Source: Clostridium sp. 12(A) (GTDB taxonomy: Bacteria > Bacillota > Clostridia > Lachnospirales > Lachnospiraceae). From it: DNA of 64,000 nucleotides. The notes beneath the pieces were generated by a model that saw only the letters and a program-made list of their open reading frames with translations, had not been told where the DNA came from and did not search any database. Where the stretch lies: positions 556,125-620,124 of the forward strand of contig JAGI01000003.1 in assembly GCA_000526575.1 (NCBI GenBank), written 5' to 3'. Shown in pieces: positions 1-7,910 of this stretch (position 1 is its first letter; each line of letters starts with the position of its first letter). Made by a program: the position numbers and the translations under genes.

Positions 1-276
1 TGCCAGTACAATCGGGTTTTCCCCGGAGGCTGATTTTCTTTGGTAAAGGGTAAGCAGGGAAAGAATCATGGAAGCAGTTTCCTTTGTGCCGCATCCTGTA
101 AGGGAATTGATTTCACCAATGGCGGCGGCAGCCAGACGGATTCCCTGATTAAAATAGAGGTCTTCTCCCTCCAGCTCCTTTGCCACCTGGCTGGCAGAAA
201 AGGTATAGCTTCCTTTTACTAAAATGCCCCCGTCCAGGGAAAGGACATTGCAAAGGCACCGAATTCCATCCGCCAT
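1..276 (-). CDS. Unidentified protein, 3' end cut by window edge
   Basis: An open frame of 92 codons starts at an ATG at 276 and runs off the left edge. A GGAAGAG ribosome site sits 5 nt upstream, and the gene follows the nifV(alpha) stop by 22 nt, so it looks like the next gene of the nif operon. The visible N-terminus reads MADGIRCLCNVLSLDGG and later has TGCGTKETASM; it has several Cys and no signal peptide or membrane segment. I do not recognise the family. Position suggests a role in nitrogenase cofactor or homocitrate metabolism, but that is only guilt by association. Confidence 0.6.
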   Translation of the reverse strand, partial: MADGIRCLCNVLSLDGGILVKGSYTFSASQVAKELEGEDLYFNQGIRLAAAAIGEINSLTGCGTKETASMILSLLTLYQRKSASGENPIVLA

Positions 277-298
277 TTTTTCTCTTCCGTCCTGATAC

Positions 299-1120
299 TT
301 AGTCTGACGTATCATCCTTTACACCTCCTGCCATGATATTTCTTAGTAAATCCTCGGCTTTTCTGATGTCCTGGCTGGTGACTCCTAAATCAAATTTCCG
401 GTTGGCACCATGGACAAACTCGTAAAGATTACAGTTTCCAGCACGCTCTCCTATTCCCAGTAAGGTTCCATCCACCATATCGGCCCCAGCCAGTGCCATG
501 ACCATGGAGTTGGCAACTGCCATACCAAAATCATTATGCTCATGGACCTCCACCTGGATGCCGGTCTGTTTGATTTCCTGAATCAGGGCTCTTGCCCTTC
601 TTGGAAATAAGACTCCTACGGTATCGGCAAGGCGTATGACCTCTACCCCCTGCTGTTTCATCAATCGGATTAAGGAAATTAAGAACGCGACATCAGCCCG
701 GGAGGCATCTTCTAAGCCAACGGTTAAGGGAATATTATAATCCTTTGCCACCTGAATGCATTCCATTAGTGTGTTTTCAATCCATTTTTTGTTCTTTCCT
801 ATTTTATTATATATTTGTGAGTAGGAGACAGGAGTTCCCACATGGATGAGGTCCGGTTTTTGTCTGGCGGACTCTTCGATATCTCCTGCATTCAGACGGG
901 ACCAGACGGAAACAATTGCCTGTTTTTTCTGCTTCATAATCTCACTTAAGTAATTAACGCCTTCTGTTCCGGTGTCATAGATGCCCGCTTCTATTTCATG
1001 GATTCCGATGCGGTCTAAATAAAGAGCCAGTCGGATCTTATCCGATGGAGAAAAAACGATGCCAGGGCACTGCTCCCCGTCACGAAGGGTAGTATCAACT
1101 ATTTTGATTCGTCTCTTCAT
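299..1120 (-). CDS. nifV: Homocitrate synthase, alpha subunit (catalytic HMGL-like half)
   Basis: It condenses acetyl-CoA with 2-oxoglutarate to homocitrate, the organic ligand of FeMo-co. The N-terminus has the DTTLRDGEQ.PG signature of the HMGL/isopropylmalate synthase TIM barrel, and HEHNDFGMAVANS is the metal-binding HxH region. At 273 residues it is much shorter than one-piece NifV (about 380); the missing C-terminal part is encoded by the gene before it. This is the nifV(omega)/nifV(alpha) split known from Clostridium pasteurianum. The frame opens at a GTG at 1129, but the ATG at 1120 is preferred because a GAGCGAG stretch lies 10 nt upstream. The start lies inside the 3' end of nifV(omega), so the two are probably translationally coupled. 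Confidence 0.9.
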   Translation of the reverse strand: MKRRIKIVDTTLRDGEQCPGIVFSPSDKIRLALYLDRIGIHEIEAGIYDTGTEGVNYLSEIMKQKKQAIVSVWSRLNAGDIEESARQKPDLIHVGTPVSYSQIYNKIGKNKKWIENTLMECIQVAKDYNIPLTVGLEDASRADVAFLISLIRLMKQQGVEVIRLADTVGVLFPRRARALIQEIKQTGIQVEVHEHNDFGMAVANSMVMALAGADMVDGTLLGIGERAGNCNLYEFVHGANRKFDLGVTSQDIRKAEDLLRNIMAGGVKDDTSD

Positions 1121-2078
1121 ATTTTTCACACTCGCTCAATATTATTAAAAACTCTTCATCGGTTACTTCTCCGCCTTTTTTCATGCTCTTTCGTTTTACC
1201 ATATCTAAAAGCTGACCAACATCATATTTTCCCTCGCAGTCAAACTCTTTCAGCTTATATCGAATGGAGGTGCCGCCGGAGTGCTTTCCTAATACCACCT
1301 TTCTGGAGGCACCCACCAGCTCAGGCGCAAAGGACTCGTAATTGGATGGCTTTTTTAATACTCCATCCACGTGAATGCCGGATTCAATGTGAAATATCTT
1401 CCGGCCGATGACTGGCGTATGATCAGGAATTTCTGTCTTCGTCATTTCTTCAAATAAATCTCTAAGGAGGGTGAGCTTTTCAAAGCTGTGATTTGGCTTA
1501 TACCGCTCCACCACCCTCATGGCCAGGAGCACCTGTTCTGTTGCTGCCTTATTGCCAATGCCTGTAAAGGTGGTCATAACCGTACCATTGTGATGGTACT
1601 GGAGATAATCAGCCGCAATGGCTGATGCACAGTAGTAGGAGTCCTCCGGGTAAAGTATAGGGGATACTGCCATTAAAAGCTTCATCCCCCGCTCATAGAT
1701 GTCCCGGCTTTCATAGATCAGCAGATCGTCGAGGCCGGTCAGCCTCAGCTTTTTATCCGCTTCCATATCTTCTAACCCCTTTAGCTCCCATAAGTCATTG
1801 ACCTGAATGTTTCTGATGCTCCTTCCCGTACCGTCGCAGAAGGAAGATAAGAAAAAATGAACTCCAGGATACTTCATATTTTCCGCCAGGCTGGGAAGCT
1901 CCATATAATAAACTATTCCCTCCGGCAATTCTCCCTTTAACAGGCGGTAGACTTTTGGGGATAAAACTACCCCTGAAACAGAAAGATTTCCCAGCCCTTC
2001 GATAAAACCAGAAGCCAGTTCCTTTGTCAGTGCAAAATCATCAAGCATTGTCAGTGTAGCATCAATTATCTTCATCAT
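1095..2078 (-). CDS. nifV: Homocitrate synthase, omega subunit
   Basis: This is the second half of the split homocitrate synthase, 327 residues. The C-terminal third (FHIESGIHVDG, then ELVGASRKVVLGKHSGG) matches the C-terminal and subdomain region of NifV/LeuA-type enzymes. The N-terminal part is a degenerate HMGL-like barrel: it begins with DATLTMLDD where the catalytic half has DTTLRDGEQ. It presumably pairs with the alpha subunit to make a working enzyme. The start is an ATGATG at 2078 after AAAGGAGG. It sits 31 nt after the ferredoxin gene and overlaps nifV(alpha) at its 3' end. Confidence 0.88.
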   Translation of the reverse strand: MMKIIDATLTMLDDFALTKELASGFIEGLGNLSVSGVVLSPKVYRLLKGELPEGIVYYMELPSLAENMKYPGVHFFLSSFCDGTGRSIRNIQVNDLWELKGLEDMEADKKLRLTGLDDLLIYESRDIYERGMKLLMAVSPILYPEDSYYCASAIAADYLQYHHNGTVMTTFTGIGNKAATEQVLLAMRVVERYKPNHSFEKLTLLRDLFEEMTKTEIPDHTPVIGRKIFHIESGIHVDGVLKKPSNYESFAPELVGASRKVVLGKHSGGTSIRYKLKEFDCEGKYDVGQLLDMVKRKSMKKGGEVTDEEFLIILSECEKYEETNQNS

Positions 2079-2109
2079 CCCACAGCCCCTCCTTTTGCGT
2101 GTGAATTTC

Positions 2110-2418
2110 TTAGATCATTAAATCATCGACTGGCACTCCCCCCTCAAAATGTTCCTCTACAATCCGCTCTACATCATCCTCTGACACATTGCCGTACCAG
2201 ACTCCTTCTGGATAGACCACTACCACCGGTCCTTTGTCACAGATGCCGAAACATCCGGTATTATTAATGACCACGTCCCCGGTTAAATCCCTGTCTTCAA
2301 TTTCCTGCATAAAGCTCTGAATGATATCCACGCTGCCTTTTTGAAAACAATAGCCTTTTTGAGTTCCATTGATTCTGCAGCTGGTGCAGATGAATACATG
2401 ATATTTTGGCTGTACCAT
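2110..2418 (-). CDS. Thioredoxin-like [2Fe-2S] ferredoxin of the nif cluster
   Basis: A 102-residue small redox protein. Cysteines stand at positions 11, 14, 24, 56 and 60, the same spacing as in the C. pasteurianum [2Fe-2S] ferredoxin, where 11, 24, 56 and 60 bind the cluster and 14 is a swappable ligand. The fold family is thioredoxin-like and dimeric. It is not homologous to the 2[4Fe-4S] ferredoxin that usually feeds NifH; its likely role is an electron-transfer partner of nitrogenase or of cofactor assembly. The ATG at 2418 has GAGGAGGAG upstream. It lies 14 nt after nifN-B within the operon. Confidence 0.92.
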   Translation of the reverse strand: MVQPKYHVFICTSCRINGTQKGYCFQKGSVDIIQSFMQEIEDRDLTGDVVINNTGCFGICDKGPVVVVYPEGVWYGNVSEDDVERIVEEHFEGGVPVDDLMI

Positions 2419-2432
2419 TTGACTCCTCCTCT

Positions 2433-5078
2433 TTACATGGCAGCGGCTGCCTTTTTCACCGCATCTTCGATCATGTCATAGGTATTCACTGGTTTGATTC
2501 CCAGCTCTGCCAGCTTTCTCGTTGGCTCCATACCGATCCGCATGGCAATGACTCCATTGCAGCCCTCTATTGCCGCCATAATTCCTTCCATCTTAGTTTC
2601 CTTTTCTCCGCATTCCTCTTCCCCCATGCAGTACTGCTCAACCTTTCTTTTTCCGGCGAAACGCACCTCTCCATTTAAGTAATCATAGAGATAAAATTCT
2701 TTTGCATGACCAAAATGAGTATCTACGATGACTCCGCTTTTTGAAGCTACCGCAAACCGGTACTTTGTGGTAACTGTCTGGGGATTTTTTGGTTCTTCAT
2801 TTAAAAATCCTTTCAGCTCTATGGATTTATCATCGGTTAAGGTTCCCACGGCATCTGCCCGGCAATGCTGGCAGTGATACATCTGGGGCATGATCTCCTC
2901 ACACTGTTTTCTGATCTCCGTCAGCTGCTTATTGGAAATAGGCTCTACCTGTTCAAATATACTTCCCTCTACCGGAATCATCTGCATGATATTGGTAATA
3001 AAACACCCCAGGTCTTTTACCGTTTTCACTACTTCTGCTACATGGCCGTCATTGATTCCCCTGACGGTTACAATGTTTACCTTAACAAGAACACCGCTTG
3101 CAACGAGAAGACGGATTCCTGCCAGCTGGTTTGCCACCATAATGGCCCCTGCCGCATCTCCCGTATATTCCTTTCCCATGAACCGGATGTACTGATACAT
3201 CTGGCCGCTGATATGAGGGTCCACCGCATTTAAGGTCACAGTTACGTGGGAGACCGAGAGCTTAGCCAGTTCCTCCGCATAAAGGGGAAGCTTTAATCCG
3301 TTGGTGGATAAACAAAAGGTAACATGAGGATCATGAGCCCGGATCAGTTCAAACAGGGACTTTACGCTCTCCCAGTTTTCCAGTGCTTCCCCCGGCCCGG
3401 CAATCCCTACCACCGTTAAGTTTGGCATCTTTTCCTTTACCGCCAGATAACGGCTTAGTCCTTCCTCCGGGGTGAGAATCACAGAGGTAACTCCCGGACG
3501 GCTTTCATTGGGGCAGTCAAATTTTCTGACACAGTATTTGCACTGGACGTTGCAGGCCGGTGCCACCGGAAGATGAATCCTTGCAAACTTATGACCCTTG
3601 CAGTTATAGCAGGGATGCTCCAGAGTCTTTCGTCTCATTTCCTCTTCTCTCGTACTTATCATAGGCTCCACTTCCTTTTCCTTGGTGTCGATTAAAGTAT
3701 CTTTATAATAGTCCTTGTAAAGGGCTTCCCGAAAACTTGTTTCTGTGGTATCTATCAGGTGGTTGGATATCTCATCCATGTATTCCATGGAACCTTCGTA
3801 CCCCAGCATCTTTAATCTCTGGCCTCCTACGTGGTCGTGAATGGGAAATCCTCTCCGCACCAGGGGAAGTTTTAAATCCTCTGCAATCCTTCTGCCATCG
3901 GAATTCCCCACCAGTATGTTAGCCTTGCATTCAATTACCATAGCCTCAATTTCTTTAAAATCCGCTTTGTCTATAACCTTATACTCTTCCTCCAGATAAA
4001 GGTCTGCCAGCTTTTCTATCTCAGGACCGGCTTTCTTTGCCAGCTCCGGACAGGCAGTTCCAGTGGCGCACACAACAGGCAGAATTCCGGATTCACACAT
4101 GAGACGGATGGTGGAATACACCATATCCGGCTCTCCAAAGACAGCGGCTCTTCCGGCAGAGTTGTATTTGTGGGAGTCGATCATGGAATCCAGATACCGG
4201 CCTCTTTCCTTTTTAAGCTCCTCAGGTATCTCCTTTCCTGAAATCTCTGAGAGGGTATTTAAAAAGGTGTCGGTATCTCTTAATCCCACAGGGAGGGGAA
4301 TTCTTACAAATGGAACCCCATAGGTTTCCTGCAAATATTCTCCCACAGAATTCTTTCTTTCAAAATCGCAGATTTCCAGGGTAATTTTTGCTCCGCCCAT
4401 TTTCTTTAACTCTGAGATACTGGTTCCATAATGGGGAAGTCTTTTATACTCCTTATGGTGCTCCCCATCCAGATTTTCAGAAAGGTCAGGAAGGAGTATG
4501 GCTTCCAGTCCAAACAGCTTTAACATGGATTTTATGTATCTGGTATCCCCTGGGCTTATAGGGGCAGTCACCACATTCACCAGATTGTTTTTCCCGCTGT
4601 CCATTATAATAGAAGAAACCATGGAATAGAGTGCTCCGAAATACCCGTCGTACTGACTCCCGCCATATCCTGGGGAAGGACATGAGATGAGTGTGATATC
4701 CCGGTACTCCGGATGCTCCTCTTTAAAATCATCTAAGATTCCGGGGACATCTTCGCCAATAGTCTCTGCTAAGCATGTGGTCATGACTCCAATGATATCC
4801 GGATGGTAAAGCTCGATTAAATTATTCAGGCCTTTCTTTAAATTCTCACTTCCCCCGTAAACAGTTCCTTCCTCTGTGAGGGAAGAGGAAGCAATGTCCA
4901 CAGGTTCATTGTAATGGGTCGCCATATGTCTGCGGATGTAGGTCGCACACCCCTGAGAGCCATGAAGAATGGTCATGGAATTTTTCAGACCATAAAATGC
5001 AGTCGCACTTCCCATTGGCATACACATCTTACAGGGATTGATATTTAGATTTACCAGAGGTTCTACCTTACTTTTCAT
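2433..5078 (-). CDS. nifN-B: NifN-NifB(-NifX-like) fusion, FeMo-co biosynthesis
   Basis: One 881-residue polypeptide with two cofactor-assembly activities. Residues 1 to about 455 are NifN, with NINPCKMCMPMGS, HGSQGC and SSSLTEEGTVYGG as in the NifK/NifN family. Residues about 485 to 765 are NifB, a radical SAM enzyme making the NifB-co Fe-S-C core. The CX3CX2C motif is CNVQCKYC (Cys at about 509, 513, 516), preceded by HPCYNC. The last ~105 residues (RFAVASKSGVIVDTHFGHA) are the NifX/NafY-like tail. The fusion is known in clostridia. The frame opens at an ATG at 5084, but AAGGCGG is 7 nt before the ATG at 5078, which I chose. It follows nifE by 18 nt. Confidence 0.95.
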   Translation of the reverse strand: MKSKVEPLVNLNINPCKMCMPMGSATAFYGLKNSMTILHGSQGCATYIRRHMATHYNEPVDIASSSLTEEGTVYGGSENLKKGLNNLIELYHPDIIGVMTTCLAETIGEDVPGILDDFKEEHPEYRDITLISCPSPGYGGSQYDGYFGALYSMVSSIIMDSGKNNLVNVVTAPISPGDTRYIKSMLKLFGLEAILLPDLSENLDGEHHKEYKRLPHYGTSISELKKMGGAKITLEICDFERKNSVGEYLQETYGVPFVRIPLPVGLRDTDTFLNTLSEISGKEIPEELKKERGRYLDSMIDSHKYNSAGRAAVFGEPDMVYSTIRLMCESGILPVVCATGTACPELAKKAGPEIEKLADLYLEEEYKVIDKADFKEIEAMVIECKANILVGNSDGRRIAEDLKLPLVRRGFPIHDHVGGQRLKMLGYEGSMEYMDEISNHLIDTTETSFREALYKDYYKDTLIDTKEKEVEPMISTREEEMRRKTLEHPCYNCKGHKFARIHLPVAPACNVQCKYCVRKFDCPNESRPGVTSVILTPEEGLSRYLAVKEKMPNLTVVGIAGPGEALENWESVKSLFELIRAHDPHVTFCLSTNGLKLPLYAEELAKLSVSHVTVTLNAVDPHISGQMYQYIRFMGKEYTGDAAGAIMVANQLAGIRLLVASGVLVKVNIVTVRGINDGHVAEVVKTVKDLGCFITNIMQMIPVEGSIFEQVEPISNKQLTEIRKQCEEIMPQMYHCQHCRADAVGTLTDDKSIELKGFLNEEPKNPQTVTTKYRFAVASKSGVIVDTHFGHAKEFYLYDYLNGEVRFAGKRKVEQYCMGEEECGEKETKMEGIMAAIEGCNGVIAMRIGMEPTRKLAELGIKPVNTYDMIEDAVKKAAAAM

Positions 5079-5096
5079 TCTCATTCCGCCTTTCTG

Positions 5097-6452
5097 TCAG
5101 CTTACAAATTCCCATACCGAACTGTTTATGCTTTTATTGATTTCCATGGTAAAGTTGTAAACCCCCTCAAAGCCTGCCAAAGGTATTTTCCGTTCGTGAT
5201 TGTGATCGCAAAAGGCGATGCCCAGCTTATAAGCCAGGGGCCGCTCTTTTACTCCCCCTACCAGGATATCAGCTCCTTTTTCCCGCATAAAGGTCTCAAG
5301 CTCCGCAGGATTTGCATCGTCAAGGATTACAGTTTCCGGCTCCACCAGGCTCTCTATGATTTCGTAATCTTCCTTTTTTCCTGTCTGAGTTCCCACAACC
5401 ACGGTTTCAATTCCCATGGCTTTGAACTGGCGGATTAAAGATATGGCCTTAAAGCCTCCCCCTACATAAATTGCTGCTTTTTTTCCCTCCAGATGTTTCC
5501 GGTATTTTGCAAGGAAGCTGTTTAATTCTGCCTCTTTTTTAGAACAGAAGGCAACTGCCTTTTTCCTTGCTTCTTCATCCTTAAGTGCTTCTGCCACCCG
5601 GATCAAAGAAGCCGTGGTATCCTCGATTCCAAAGAAGCTGACCTTTAAAAATGGAATGCCAAATTCTTCCTCCATCCGATTAGCCAGATAGGTGCTGGAC
5701 CCTGCACACTGGACGATGTTTAAGGAAGCTTCCGGTGCCTTTATCATCTGCTCATAGCTGCTATCCCCCGTAAACCCGGATATGACATCAATCCCCATTT
5801 CCTTAAAATAATTCTTTATAATCCACATTTCCCCTGCAAGATTAAAGTCTCCTAAGATATTGATAGCCTTTCGTTTCTTCTTCCCCTTAAAAGGAAGAAT
5901 CACCTTCATAATGGCATCGCAGGCCATACGGTAGCCGGTGGATTTATTCCCGGAGAAACCGGGGGATTTTACGGGAATGACCGGAATCCCATATTGTTCC
6001 GACTTCATCCTGCAAAGAGCATCCACATCATCTCCGATGACTCCTACGATACAGGTGGCGTAGATGAAAATCAGCTTTACCTTCTCTTCTTTTTCCATTA
6101 ACTCATCCACTGCTGCCTCCAGCTTTTTGATCCCTCCGAAAATAATATCTGTCTCCTGCAGATCCGTAGAAAAGCTGTTGCGGTAAATATCTTCTCCGCT
6201 TGTTAAGGACCCTCTGATATCCCAGGTATAGCTGGAACAGCCAATGGGACCGTGGACGATATGATAAGCATCTGTAATGGGATTTAAGACGACCCTGGCT
6301 CCGCAGTATACACAGGCCCTTTGGGACACGGAACCGGATATACTGTTGCTGTCACAGCAGATCCCGCCCTTTGGGCCGTTGCATCCCTGGGTTACGACAA
6401 TAGAACTTTTTCTGGCATCTAATACATTTTTGTTGCAGCTCTCCGCTTCCAT
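5097..6452 (-). CDS. nifE: NifE, FeMo-cofactor scaffold subunit
   Basis: NifE forms the NifEN scaffold with the NifN part of the next gene, where NifB-co is matured to FeMo-co before transfer to NifDK. The 451-residue protein is a NifD paralogue: CDSNSISGSVSQRACVYCGA, IVHGPIGCSSYTWD and FIYATCIVGVIGDDV carry the conserved cysteines of the D/E family. The frame opens at 6491, but AAGGAG lies 7 nt before the ATG at 6452 and only 1 nt before the ATG at 6458, so 6452 is the likely start. An 84-nt gap containing a strong hairpin separates it from nifK, unlike the tighter spacing elsewhere in the operon. Confidence 0.95.
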   Translation of the reverse strand: MEAESCNKNVLDARKSSIVVTQGCNGPKGGICCDSNSISGSVSQRACVYCGARVVLNPITDAYHIVHGPIGCSSYTWDIRGSLTSGEDIYRNSFSTDLQETDIIFGGIKKLEAAVDELMEKEEKVKLIFIYATCIVGVIGDDVDALCRMKSEQYGIPVIPVKSPGFSGNKSTGYRMACDAIMKVILPFKGKKKRKAINILGDFNLAGEMWIIKNYFKEMGIDVISGFTGDSSYEQMIKAPEASLNIVQCAGSSTYLANRMEEEFGIPFLKVSFFGIEDTTASLIRVAEALKDEEARKKAVAFCSKKEAELNSFLAKYRKHLEGKKAAIYVGGGFKAISLIRQFKAMGIETVVVGTQTGKKEDYEIIESLVEPETVILDDANPAELETFMREKGADILVGGVKERPLAYKLGIAFCDHNHERKIPLAGFEGVYNFTMEINKSINSSVWEFVS

Positions 6453-6494
6453 GACCATGCTCCTTTCAAGCCTCTGACGACAAAATACCACAAT

Positions 6495-6517
6495 AGGGAG
6501 GGGTCGGCTCCCTCCCT
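6495..6517 (-). other. GC-rich hairpin between nifK and nifE
   Basis: A perfect 8-bp stem (AGGGAGGG / CCCTCCCT) with a 7-nt loop lies in the 84-nt gap between the nifK stop and the nifE start. It lacks a following T-run, so it is not an intrinsic terminator. Such stems often mark mRNA 3'-end stabilisation or processing and could let nifHDK message exceed nifEN message. Confidence 0.6.
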
Positions 6518-6536
6518 GGTTCCTTTGTTTACTGGT

Positions 6537-7910
6537 TTACATTACTACTTCAAAATCTTCATCTGCCACATCCCGGTCCAGACGGTCCATTAAGGTATCT
6601 ACGATTTTTTCCACGTAGCGGATTCCTCCTGCGTAACCAACGGTGGCCTGAATGGGGTTGCCATACCGGTCAAGCACTGGAAATCCCATCCGCACCATTG
6701 GAATGTCCTCTGCCTTTGCAATCTGCTTTCCATAGCTGGACCCAAGAAGGAGATCGACGGTCTCGTTCTTAATCAGCTGATGAAGGTAGAATAAATCGGT
6801 ATCCGCCTTTACCACATACTCGCTTTCATCCACTCCGTACTGATCCATAAGCGCTTTAATTTCCTTCTCCCACCGTTCCTTTGGTGTTCCGGTGATGATA
6901 TACTTAGGACTCATACCAAGCTCCAGACACAGAGAGGTAAACGCATACACAATATCAGGATCGCCGTAGATGGCTGCCTTTTTCTTATAAACATACTGGT
7001 GGGCATCTAACATTAAATCCACCAGACGGCCTCTCTCATCCTCAAGCACAGAGGGAACCTCTTTCTTCGTAAATTTCTGAAGCTCCAGAATGTACTGATC
7101 TGTAAGCTTCACTCCCACTGGCACTGGAATGTTTGAAAATGGAACCTTATATTCCTTTTTTAAATGCTCCGACGGCTCCAGACTGCAGTAAGTTCCCATG
7201 GAAATAAGCTTTTCACAATCCCCAAGAGCTGCAATGTCCGCACCACTGGTTCCTGCGTTGCTGTGAAAATATTCATTTTTGCCATCCATGGGGTGATCCA
7301 GGATTCCATCGTGATCCGGGAAATAGATATATTCCGCACCCATAAGACCCGCAATCCTCTTTAACTCTCTGTCATCTCCGGGATTGACCCAGCCTGGGAA
7401 AATAGCAACCTTTCCGTTTGGCTCTCCCGTTTTCTTTGTCATATATTTCATGAAACCAATCATCATATTGGCATAGCCCTGAATATGAGAGCCTTCATAA
7501 GAAGGAGTACTGGCATATAAGACGGTCTTTCCTTCCGGCACTTCCACATCGAAAATATAGGAACCAACGTCATCTCCAATGGTCTCGGAAAGACAGGTGG
7601 TATGTATGGCCATAATATCCGGATTATAGATATCAAAGACATTTTTCACAGCCGTAGTGATATTGCTTCTTCCGCCAAATACGGATGCTCCCTCTGTAAA
7701 TGAGCTGCTGGATGCAATGGCCGGTTCTTTAAAATGTCTGCTAAGCACGGTTCTGTGATAGGAACAGCAGCCCTGAGACCCATGGGAATGGGGCATACAT
7801 TTTTCTGCACCAAGGGCACAGAACATGGCACCTACCGGTTCACAGGTCTTGCATGGGTTTATGGTCATATGGCGTTTTTCCATAATTTCTTTTGGGGTCA
7901 ATTCAAGCAT
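6537..7910 (-). CDS. nifK: Nitrogenase MoFe protein beta subunit
   Basis: The beta subunit of dinitrogenase; it shares the P-cluster with NifD. The 457-residue form lacks the N-terminal extension of proteobacterial NifK, as usual in clostridia. P-cluster regions are visible: NPCKTCEPVGAMFCALG, HGSQGCCSYHR and TTCLSETIGDDV, plus SSSSFTEG. The frame extends upstream to 7958, but the ATG at 7910 overlaps the nifD stop by one base (TGATG) and has GGAGGT 8 nt upstream, so it is the start. The overlap implies translational coupling for equal alpha and beta synthesis. Confidence 0.97.
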   Translation of the reverse strand: MLELTPKEIMEKRHMTINPCKTCEPVGAMFCALGAEKCMPHSHGSQGCCSYHRTVLSRHFKEPAIASSSSFTEGASVFGGRSNITTAVKNVFDIYNPDIMAIHTTCLSETIGDDVGSYIFDVEVPEGKTVLYASTPSYEGSHIQGYANMMIGFMKYMTKKTGEPNGKVAIFPGWVNPGDDRELKRIAGLMGAEYIYFPDHDGILDHPMDGKNEYFHSNAGTSGADIAALGDCEKLISMGTYCSLEPSEHLKKEYKVPFSNIPVPVGVKLTDQYILELQKFTKKEVPSVLEDERGRLVDLMLDAHQYVYKKKAAIYGDPDIVYAFTSLCLELGMSPKYIITGTPKERWEKEIKALMDQYGVDESEYVVKADTDLFYLHQLIKNETVDLLLGSSYGKQIAKAEDIPMVRMGFPVLDRYGNPIQATVGYAGGIRYVEKIVDTLMDRLDRDVADEDFEVVM

